Shown here: positions 1 through 5,040 of the stretch, piece by piece
Layout: each line of letters opens with the position of its first letter
Position numbering within the stretch: the first letter of the stretch is position 1
Source: Eubacteriales bacterium
Lineage (GTDB): Bacteria > Bacillota > Clostridia > JANYKE01
Assembly: GCA_025361685.1 (NCBI GenBank)
Contig: JANYKE010000074.1
Coordinates: 1-5,065, forward strand
Reading direction: 5' to 3'
DNA: 5,065 nucleotides
Program-made: the position numbers and the translations under genes
The notes under the pieces: model-generated
What the model was told of the DNA's origin: nothing
Databases searched by the model: none
Seen by the model: only the letters and a program-made list of their open reading frames with translations

Positions 1-25
1 AACAAGGAACCGTCCCCTGCTACAC
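1..25 (-). repeat. Hairpin repeat copy 1, truncated by window edge
   Basis: On the minus strand this reads GTGTAGCAGGGGACGG followed by TTCCTTGTT, matching the first 25 bases of the complete copy at 3114-3142 except for one substitution (C to T in the closing arm, window position 2). That change turns a G-C pair into a G-T wobble, so the hairpin is kept. The outer end of the unit lies beyond the window. It sits 14 bp upstream of the first gene's Shine-Dalgarno sequence and is antisense to that gene. I see a repeat copy; a REP-like mobile origin is inference. Confidence 0.85.
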
Positions 26-38
26 TTATAATAAATTT

Positions 39-44
39 GGAGGG
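39..44 (+). promoter_or_regulatory. Ribosome binding site that fixes the start of the AICAR formyltransferase gene
   Basis: GGAGGG lies 7 nt before the ATG at 52. A longer reading frame opens with TTG at 37, but that codon overlaps this Shine-Dalgarno sequence and would have no ribosome binding site of its own. ATG at 52 is therefore chosen, and the protein begins MANELELKYG. Confidence 0.85.
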
Positions 45-51
45 ATTAATA

Positions 52-1233
52 ATGGCAAATGAACTTGAGTTGAAATATGGCTGCAATCCAAATCAAAAAC
101 CCGCAAGAGTTTTTATGAAGGATGGAACCGAGCTTCCGATTGAGGTTCTGAACGGCAAGCCGGGTTATATAAATCTGCTGGACGCGCTTAACGCGTGGCA
201 GCTGGTTAAAGAATTAAAGGAGGCGACCGGGCTTCCGGCGGCGACATCGTTTAAGCATGTTAGTCCTGCGGGCGCGGCAGTCGCAACTCCGTTGAGTGAG
301 ACGCTGGCTAAGATTTATTTTGTGGATGGAATTGAGCTGAGTCCTGTTGCGACTGCTTATGCCAAAGCGCGCGGGGCTGATCGGATGTCGTCGTTTGGGG
401 ATTTTATTGCGATTAGTGATACGGTGGATTACGCGACGGCTAAAATAATTTCGCGCGAGGTGTCGGACGGAATTATTGCGCCCGCCTACGATGATGACGC
501 CCTTGAAATATTAATGAAGAAAAAGAAGGGCGGCTATACTGTACTTAAAGTTGACAAGGATTTTGTTCCCGAAGCTATAGAACAAAAGGACGTGTTCGGA
601 GTTACCTTTGAGCAGGGCCGAAACGGTGCCGCAATAAATGCAGACTGGCTCAAAAATATTGTGTCTGATAATAAGGATTTGACAGAAGCCGGCAAGCGCG
701 ATTTGTTGGTGGCGCTGATTACGTTAAAATACACACAGTCAAATTCTGTCTGCTATGTGCTCGACGGACAGGCAATCGGAATCGGAGCAGGACAGCAATC
801 GAGGGTTCATTGCACAAGACTCGCGGGTCAGAAGGCTAACATCTGGTGGCTAAGACAGCACCCGTCGATTCTTGGTCTTAAGTTTGTGCAAGGGCTCGGG
901 CGAGTAGATAAAGATAACATTGTTGATCAGCTGCTTCAGGAAGATGCTGATGTATTCTTTGCTGATAATGCGAATTGGGAAAATGTTTTGGTTGAGAAGC
1001 CACACGTTTTGAACCGAGCCGAGAAAGAAGAATGGATTTCAAAATTGACGGGAGTTGCACTCGGTTCAGATGCCTTTTTCCCATTCGGCGACAACATTGA
1101 GCGCGCACAAAAGACCGGTGTCAAATTTATTGCGGCACCCGGCGGTTCCGTTCGTGATGACAACGTAATTGAAACTTGCAACAAATATGGAATAGTTCTT
1201 TGCTTCACAGACTTAAGATTATTTCATCATTAA
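52..1233 (+). CDS. Stand-alone AICAR formyltransferase (phosphoribosylaminoimidazolecarboxamide formyltransferase)
   Basis: A 393-residue cytosolic enzyme expected to transfer a formyl group from 10-formyltetrahydrofolate to AICAR, giving FAICAR, the penultimate step of de novo purine synthesis. It matches only the C-terminal transformylase half of bifunctional PurH (normally about 510-530 aa); the N-terminal IMP cyclohydrolase domain is absent, not truncated, since the protein has its own ATG and RBS. Visible family signatures are YGCNPNQ (9-15), the catalytic Lys-His pair in SFKHVSPAGAA (K68, H69), MSSFGDF (112-118), KYTQSNSV (226-233), GAGQQSRVH (245-253), FFPFGDN (342-348), APGGSVRDDN (362-371) and the C-terminal TDLRLFHH. 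Ring closure to IMP needs another protein, perhaps encoded upstream or elsewhere. It is first of three co-oriented genes, 18 nt before the racemase gene. Codons from 181 to 480 are unusually rich in GCG and other G-ending triplets compared with the rest of the gene. Family assignment is firm; I give no symbol because purH names the bifunctional enzyme. Confidence 0.93.
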   Translation: MANELELKYGCNPNQKPARVFMKDGTELPIEVLNGKPGYINLLDALNAWQLVKELKEATGLPAATSFKHVSPAGAAVATPLSETLAKIYFVDGIELSPVATAYAKARGADRMSSFGDFIAISDTVDYATAKIISREVSDGIIAPAYDDDALEILMKKKKGGYTVLKVDKDFVPEAIEQKDVFGVTFEQGRNGAAINADWLKNIVSDNKDLTEAGKRDLLVALITLKYTQSNSVCYVLDGQAIGIGAGQQSRVHCTRLAGQKANIWWLRQHPSILGLKFVQGLGRVDKDNIVDQLLQEDADVFFADNANWENVLVEKPHVLNRAEKEEWISKLTGVALGSDAFFPFGDNIERAQKTGVKFIAAPGGSVRDDNVIETCNKYGIVLCFTDLRLFHH

Positions 1234-1240
1234 TATATTA

Positions 1241-1247
1241 GGGAGGG
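1241..1247 (+). promoter_or_regulatory. Ribosome binding site supporting a GTG start
   Basis: GGGAGGG ends 4 nt before the GTG at 1252. No ATG or TTG is placed as well; the next Met codon (residue 7) falls inside the conserved N-terminal strand leading to YGK. The GTG start is therefore preferred. Confidence 0.8.
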
Positions 1248-1251
1248 CATC

Positions 1252-2544
1252 GTGGCAAATATTGATGTAATGTACGGCAAAAGATATTTGGATGTAACAG
1301 TTGATGACGACAACCTTCAAATGGTCATCGAATCCAAACATAAAATCGAAACTGAATTTGTATCAGTTGAGGCGCAATGCAAAACAATAGTCAGCGCGCT
1401 GCAAAATCCAATATTATCACCACCACTAAATCAACTCACAAAAGATGTTAAGAACGTTTTGATTATTTCATCTGACAACACCAGACCTGTCCCGAGCAAA
1501 CTTACTTTGCCCCTTATACTAGCTGAATTTGCCCGACCGATTGAAACTTACAACGTTACAATTCTTATCGCAACTGGTTTACACCGCGAGATGACCGAAG
1601 CGGAAATCATTGAACGATTCGGCGAAAAACTTTTCAAGCAACACAAAATTATTAATCATAATGCCAAGGATAAAAATAATCTTGATTGTTACGGCGAGCT
1701 CATATTAAATGGCGAGCCAACCGGCAACACTCTTTATCTTAACAAACTGATAAAAGAAAATGAACTTGTAATTGCCGAAGGATTTATTGAACCTCATTTT
1801 TTCGCAGGATTCAGCGGTGGCCGCAAAAGTGTTATGCCGGGAGTAGCGGGCGCAGAAACAATTATGAATAATCACAATGCCAAAAACATAAACAACCCCA
1901 ATGCAACAATTGCAAATCTACAAAATAATCCGATTCATCTTCAAGCACTTGAAGCGTGCAGACTTTCCGGGCTGGATTTTATTTTGAACGTTGCACTCAA
2001 TAAAGAAAAACAAGTTATCGCGGCATTTGCCGGACACTACAATGACGCACATATTGCCGGATGCGAATTTGTAAAAGAGGAAATGACAGTTCCTGCTCTG
2101 GCTGCCGATATAGTTATCACATCGAACAACGGTTATCCGCTCGACAGAAATGTTTATCAGCTTGTTAAAGGAATGGATGTTGCCGACAAAGTTACAAAAC
2201 AAGATGGAATAATTATTATTGCCGGCGAATGTTCCGACGGCGTTGGGCATGGCGATTTTAACGATGTTATTCTCGGAGCGTCAACGATTGAAGATCTTTA
2301 TGTAAAAGCATCTATTGCAGAAACAGTTCTTGACCAATGGCAGATTTTAATTTTTGCTAAGATATTAATGAAGCACAAAGTAATTCTTGTCACGGACAAA
2401 TTGAGCACTGATGTTGTTGAGGATTTGTTCATGGAGCACGCGACCACACTTAATGAAGCCTTGGCCAAAGCATATGAAATTTTGGGCAGCGACGCAAGTG
2501 TAAATATTATTCCGGAAGGACCGGTTGTAATTCCAAAATTGTAG
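1252..2544 (+). CDS. larA: LarA-family nickel-dependent 2-hydroxyacid racemase/epimerase (lactate racemase-like)
   Basis: A 430-residue cytosolic protein of the LarA family (Lactobacillus plantarum LarA has about 424 aa). These enzymes carry a covalently bound nickel-pincer nucleotide (NPN) and invert 2-hydroxyacids by reversible hydride transfer. The known functional residues of L. plantarum LarA can be matched in register: D72 and R75 become D75 and R78 in SSDNTRPVP; H108 becomes H111 in ATGLHR; H174, K184 (the lysine that binds the pincer) and H200 become H182, K192 and H208 within the EPHFFAGFSGGRKS segment and what follows; Q295 and K298 become Q303 and K306 in VYQLVKG. Spacings within each half are identical, so it should be catalytically competent. 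Substrate is not fixed by sequence: the superfamily includes enzymes for lactate, malate and other hydroxyacids. No larB, larC or larE (NPN synthesis) is in the window, so the cofactor must come from genes elsewhere. It lies 18 nt after the formyltransferase gene, suggesting cotranscription. The symbol denotes family, not proven lactate activity. Confidence 0.9.
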   Translation: MANIDVMYGKRYLDVTVDDDNLQMVIESKHKIETEFVSVEAQCKTIVSALQNPILSPPLNQLTKDVKNVLIISSDNTRPVPSKLTLPLILAEFARPIETYNVTILIATGLHREMTEAEIIERFGEKLFKQHKIINHNAKDKNNLDCYGELILNGEPTGNTLYLNKLIKENELVIAEGFIEPHFFAGFSGGRKSVMPGVAGAETIMNNHNAKNINNPNATIANLQNNPIHLQALEACRLSGLDFILNVALNKEKQVIAAFAGHYNDAHIAGCEFVKEEMTVPALAADIVITSNNGYPLDRNVYQLVKGMDVADKVTKQDGIIIIAGECSDGVGHGDFNDVILGASTIEDLYVKASIAETVLDQWQILIFAKILMKHKVILVTDKLSTDVVEDLFMEHATTLNEALAKAYEILGSDASVNIIPEGPVVIPKL

Positions 2545-2604
2545 AGATGTGGTATGGTGTGAAAATATTCTTGGTATTGTATTATTAAGCAGGAGGAAAA
2601 GATT

Positions 2605-3093
2605 ATGGAAAGACGCGATAAAACAAATTATTATCTGGACTTGGCAGAAGTCGTTGCACAACGGGGCACATGTTTCAGGAGACATTTTGGAGCAGTCATA
2701 GTTAAAAATGATGAGGTAATTTCCACAGGATATGTTGGCGCACCAAGAGGCAGAAAAAACTGCACCGACCTTGGTTTCTGTATCAGAGAAAAAATGAACA
2801 TTCCGCGTGGCGAACGATACGAGCTTTGCAGAAGTGTTCACGCCGAAGCCAACGCAATAATTAGTGCACCGCGCGATAAGATGATTGGAAGCACACTCTA
2901 TCTTGTCGGCAATGAAGTAACTTCCGGAGAATATATTGAAAATGCAGTGTGCTGTTCGATGTGCAAACGCCTTGTCATAAACGCAGGCATAGAAACAGTT
3001 ATTGTTCGCGACAACAAAAGCGAGTACCGCACCATCAGTGTAAATGAGTGGATCGACAACGACGAATCTTTAGAAGGAACCTTCGGATACTAA
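2605..3093 (+). CDS. Deoxycytidylate (dCMP) deaminase-like zinc enzyme
   Basis: A 162-residue cytosolic member of the cytidine/deoxycytidylate deaminase fold (ComEB/dCMP deaminase type), expected to convert dCMP to dUMP and so supply thymidylate synthesis. The zinc and proton-shuttle motif is HAEANAI (H79, catalytic E81), and the second half of the zinc site is CxxC at C117 and C120. The family usually has Pro-Cys-x-x-Cys; here the proline is replaced by C116, giving CCSMC. Further cysteines at 23, 53, 59 and 75 lie where dCMP deaminases often carry a second, structural zinc site; this is inference. The N-terminal strand FGAVIVKNDEVISTGY is typical. AGGAGGA at 2591-2597, 7 nt before the ATG, supports the start. 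The gap to the racemase gene is 60 nt with no convincing promoter or terminator, so it is probably the last gene of the operon. A deaminase for another nucleotide or a modified base cannot be excluded. Confidence 0.85.
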   Translation: MERRDKTNYYLDLAEVVAQRGTCFRRHFGAVIVKNDEVISTGYVGAPRGRKNCTDLGFCIREKMNIPRGERYELCRSVHAEANAIISAPRDKMIGSTLYLVGNEVTSGEYIENAVCCSMCKRLVINAGIETVIVRDNKSEYRTISVNEWIDNDESLEGTFGY

Positions 3094-3098
3094 TGTAT

Positions 3099-3122
3099 CA
3101 GTGTAGCAGTGCAGTGTAGCAG
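3099..3122 (+). repeat. Short direct repeat at the left edge of hairpin repeat copy 2
   Basis: CAGTGTAGCAG occurs at 3099-3109 and again at 3112-3122, where the second copy forms the start of the hairpin repeat. It looks like a partial duplication of the repeat's left end, or a remnant of an earlier unit. Confidence 0.6.
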
Positions 3123-3142
3123 GGGACGGTTCCTTGCTACAC
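3114..3142 (+). repeat. Hairpin repeat copy 2 (complete 29-bp unit)
   Basis: The ends GTGTAGCA and TGCTACAC are perfect 8-bp inverted repeats. Inside them GGGGA pairs with TTCCT using two G-T wobbles, leaving a CGG loop, so plus-strand RNA can form one continuous 13-bp stem. The unit starts 20 nt after the deaminase stop codon, in the sense orientation at the end of the three-gene operon. It is not followed by a T-run, so by itself it is not a classic intrinsic terminator; a role in 3'-end stabilisation or transcript attenuation is possible. In the same orientation, copies 1, 3 and 4 share the core AGCAGGGGACGGTTC. Confidence 0.9.
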
Positions 3143-3164
3143 CAAAATAAAAATATGTAATTTA

Positions 3165-3205
3165 TGCGTCGAATATAATTTTGCGTCGGTTGAAAATATA
3201 ATTTT
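3165..3205 (+). repeat. Degenerate tandem repeat, TGCGTCG plus AATATAATTTT
   Basis: TGCGTCG followed directly by AATATAATTTT (3165-3182) is repeated as TGCGTCG, six extra bases, then AATATAATTTT (3182-3205). Either TGCGTCG can pair with the CCGGCGCA arm downstream. The function is unknown; it lies just upstream of a strong promoter. Confidence 0.6.
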
Positions 3206-3225
3206 TTCGCCGGCGCATTTTATTT
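3182..3225 (+). terminator. Possible intrinsic terminator of the left operon
   Basis: TGCGTCGG (3182-3189) pairs with CCGGCGCA (3210-3217) in an 8-bp GC-rich stem with one G-T wobble, followed by TTTTATTT. The loop is about 20 nt, which is long, and the T-run is interrupted, so the call is tentative. It is the best terminator candidate between the deaminase gene and the SLH gene, and it runs into the -35 box of the next promoter. Confidence 0.4.
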
Positions 3226-3252
3226 GACAACTATTAATGTGTATAGTAAAAT
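3224..3252 (+). promoter_or_regulatory. Sigma-A promoter of the SLH protein gene
   Basis: A perfect -35 box TTGACA (3224-3229), a 17-nt spacer and a -10 box TAAAAT (3247-3252; one mismatch to TATAAT) form a near-consensus housekeeping promoter. AT-rich DNA lies just upstream (3191-3207). Transcription should begin near 3259, giving a leader of about 95 nt before the ATG at 3354. Confidence 0.82.
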
Positions 3253-3279
3253 TACCGTATCAACTTTTCGGATAACCCA

Positions 3280-3350
3280 ACATAAATTTCCCTGTGAACA
3301 CAGTTTATGTGCTGTGGTATTATTCGCGAGAATCACGAAAGGGAATTTTA
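3280..3350 (+). promoter_or_regulatory. Structured 5' leader with alternative folds that hide or free the ribosome binding site
   Basis: Fold A is an early hairpin: ACATAAA (3280-3286) pairs with TTTATGT (3304-3310), topped by CTGT/ACAG (3292-3295 with 3300-3303). Fold B pairs TAAATTTCCCT (3283-3293) with AGGGAATTTTA (3340-3350), giving 10 bp with one T-T mismatch and covering the AAAGGGA ribosome binding site. Fold B encloses two small hairpins: CACAG/CTGTG (3299-3303 with 3312-3316) and ATTC/GAAT with a GCGA tetraloop (3322-3333). A and B share 3283-3286 and 3292-3293 and cannot coexist. I recognise no known riboswitch family. The pairings are visible; a regulatory switch is inference. Confidence 0.45.
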
Positions 3351-3353
3351 ACT

Positions 3354-4925
3354 ATGAAAGTAAAAAGATTATTAGCACTTATCACTGCAGTATCGCTACT
3401 CATGACAATGTTCGTGACTGTATCATTCGCCACAAGCTCGACACCAAGCACGATTGACGTGCCATCTTTTGTAGACGTGCAAAGCCATTGGGGTGAATCA
3501 TACATCAATGCACTTGCAGCCAAAGGTATAATTAATGGATATGAAATATCGCCGGGCGTATTTGCATTCAAACCGGACAACCTAATGAAGCGAGAAGAGT
3601 TTGCTAAAATTGTTACAGTGGCTTATGCAGTCTATAATTCTTCAGCAACGTCAATTTTTACAGATTGTCCCGAGGGCACGTGGTTCACACCATATGTTGG
3701 CTCACTTGAAAATGAAAATCTTACAACCGGAATCGGAGATAAATTATATGGCGTGGGATTGAATATGTCAAGGCAAGATACGGCGACTATGCTTTCAAGA
3801 GCAATGGTTAAGTATCAGACAATAAAACTTCCTGAACCGGTTATTGCAGCATCAATTGTTTCAGGCTTTATAGATGTAGCAGACATGGCAGAATATGCAA
3901 AACAACCGGTTGCATTCTTTGTTAGTGCAGAAATAATCAAGGGTTATGAGACTCCGTCGGGAAGCGAGATCTTCAGTTTCAGGCCTAGAGCAAATATTAC
4001 AAGAGCAGAGATCAGCAAGATTATGAATATGTCTCTTGATTATGCTGCACCAACCTCAAGCCCGACTTCGACTCCGACTCCAACCCCAACGCAAATTGTA
4101 ACTGAGACACCGGAACCAACCCCAACCTCGACCCCAACGCCAACACCTACACCTACGCCAACGCCAACCCCAACACCTACACCAACACCTACTCCAACGC
4201 CAACCCCAACGCCAACCCCAACTCCGATTCCGTCTCCAATGGTCGTTAATATCGGAACCAAACTTGCCTTAACGGTGGCCATGCTTTCATCCAACGATTA
4301 TGGTCCGTATCTGTATCCAACGTCGCCGCCAAGCACCACGACAAGACCTTATTTTGTTGACAGAGGTGCGACCCCGAGACCGCTGTCTAATTTGATTGAT
4401 AACAATTTTGCTTTAACTTCAAGCTATGACATCAACGGGTTAGCCGATTTCAAGATTGATTTAGGTTCAACTACAGATTTAGGTGCAGTCGCAATTGCAG
4501 GTGCAAATCCGGTAACGCATCGTTTGCTATTCAAAGCATTTCTTTCATCGGACGGAATAGCATGGAGAGAAGCAGCAGTTGATTTCCCGGCAGCTTATAC
4601 AATAGCAACAACAAATACAACTCTTGACTTTTCAAACAATGGATATATTGAGCACACACAAACTCGTCTTGGTTATGATGCAGTAACCACAGATAGAAAT
4701 ACTAGAGTGTACGGAGAAGGCAGCTCATTCCAGGTAAGCTGTTTTGCGACTAATCTATATCCTACTATCGCTGATACAAAACTTGGAATTGTTGCTTTTG
4801 CCCAAACACAGAAGGCGCGCTATATCAGGTTTACAACGTATGGTAACGATGCTACTGACTCAAATTATACTTTTTCTAATTTAACTGAGCTCGCAGCATT
4901 CGGACCAAATACTGTGGTAGGATAA
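3354..4925 (+). CDS. Secreted SLH-domain protein with Thr-Pro linker and discoidin-like C-terminal domain
   Basis: A 523-residue exported protein expected to sit on the cell wall. Order: signal peptide 1-26 (basic MKVKR, hydrophobic core, cleavage likely after SFA); SLH domains at about 38-91, 100-152 and 171-228; linker 233-295 rich in Thr, Pro and Ser, including 16 uninterrupted TP units (260-291); then a domain at about 296-520. SLH domains bind pyruvylated secondary cell-wall polymers. The third keeps the ITRAE motif, while the first (MKREE) and second (MSRQD) have diverged versions. The C-terminal region resembles an F5/8 type C (discoidin) carbohydrate-binding fold: LIDNN, FKIDLGS, a FLSSDGIAW strand and ARYIRFTTYGND with a late LTELAAFG. 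No catalytic domain is visible, so an adhesin or glycan-binding role is likely but unproven. ATG at 3354 is chosen because it begins the signal peptide and follows AAAGGGA at 3338-3344; the open frame extends upstream to 3294 without signal-like sequence. It is transcribed alone from the promoter at 3224-3252. Confidence 0.9.
   Translation: MKVKRLLALITAVSLLMTMFVTVSFATSSTPSTIDVPSFVDVQSHWGESYINALAAKGIINGYEISPGVFAFKPDNLMKREEFAKIVTVAYAVYNSSATSIFTDCPEGTWFTPYVGSLENENLTTGIGDKLYGVGLNMSRQDTATMLSRAMVKYQTIKLPEPVIAASIVSGFIDVADMAEYAKQPVAFFVSAEIIKGYETPSGSEIFSFRPRANITRAEISKIMNMSLDYAAPTSSPTSTPTPTPTQIVTETPEPTPTSTPTPTPTPTPTPTPTPTPTPTPTPTPTPTPTPIPSPMVVNIGTKLALTVAMLSSNDYGPYLYPTSPPSTTTRPYFVDRGATPRPLSNLIDNNFALTSSYDINGLADFKIDLGSTTDLGAVAIAGANPVTHRLLFKAFLSSDGIAWREAAVDFPAAYTIATTNTTLDFSNNGYIEHTQTRLGYDAVTTDRNTRVYGEGSSFQVSCFATNLYPTIADTKLGIVAFAQTQKARYIRFTTYGNDATDSNYTFSNLTELAAFGPNTVVG
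4131..4226 (+). repeat. Hexamer-periodic tract encoding (Thr-Pro)16
   Basis: Sixteen consecutive ACN-CCN codon pairs. Third bases vary, so the DNA is not a pure microsatellite, but a perfect 12-bp tandem (ACGCCAACCCCA at 4197-4208 and 4209-4220, also found at 4161-4172) suggests past slippage. Loss or gain of units would keep the frame and only change linker length. The antisense Val-Gly open frame here is a by-product of the repeat. Confidence 0.9.
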
Positions 4926-4956
4926 AGTTTCTGCAAATAAAAAGGTTTTCAAAAAT

Positions 4957-4999
4957 AAAAAAAATACCAATTCTCGAGGAGAGCAATTGGTATTTTTTT
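4957..4999 (+). terminator. Intrinsic terminator of the SLH protein gene
   Basis: ATACCAATT (4964-4972) pairs with AATTGGTAT (4985-4993), extended inside by CTC/GAG around a small loop and outside by A-run/T-run pairing, with a run of seven Ts at 4993-4999. It lies 31 nt after the stop codon. The flanking A-run means it could also work on transcripts from the other strand. Confidence 0.9.
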
Positions 5000-5012
5000 C
5001 CGCTATTTTATT

Positions 5013-5040
5013 GCGTAGCAGGGGACGGTTCTCTGCTACA
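5013..5040 (+). repeat. Hairpin repeat copy 3
   Basis: Same unit and orientation as the copy at 3114-3142, with TCTCT in place of TCCTT in the closing arm and GC in place of GT at the left end. The two internal changes swap a G-C pair and a G-T wobble between neighbouring positions, so the stem is preserved. It starts 14 nt after the terminator of the SLH gene. Confidence 0.9.

Noticed and set aside
27..32. Perfect TATAAT that could be the -10 box of the operon promoter
   Set aside because: No -35-like sequence lies 16-18 nt upstream (that stretch is the hairpin repeat), and transcription would start about at the Shine-Dalgarno sequence, leaving essentially no leader.
37..51. Upstream TTG start for the formyltransferase, adding five residues
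   Set aside because: The codon overlaps the GGAGGG ribosome binding site that serves the ATG at 52.
2557..2585. Internal promoter before the deaminase gene (TATTAT at 2580-2585)
   Set aside because: The best -35 candidate, GTGTGA, matches the consensus at only three positions, and the start site would fall on the ribosome binding site.
2365..2841. Minus-strand open frame of 158 codons across the racemase-deaminase junction
   Set aside because: It is antisense to two well-supported genes and its product resembles no family I know.
3224..3247. TATAGT at 3242-3247 as the -10 box
   Set aside because: It is only 12 nt from TTGACA; TAAAAT at 3247-3252 has the ideal 17-nt spacing.
3294..3353. N-terminal extension of the SLH protein from a GTG at 3294, adding 20 residues
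   Set aside because: The extension would precede a complete signal peptide that has its own ATG and RBS, and it falls in the structured leader.
4040..4294. Minus-strand open frame coding for a Val-Gly repeat protein
   Set aside because: It is the antisense of the Thr-Pro codon tract, with no ribosome binding site or other coding signal.
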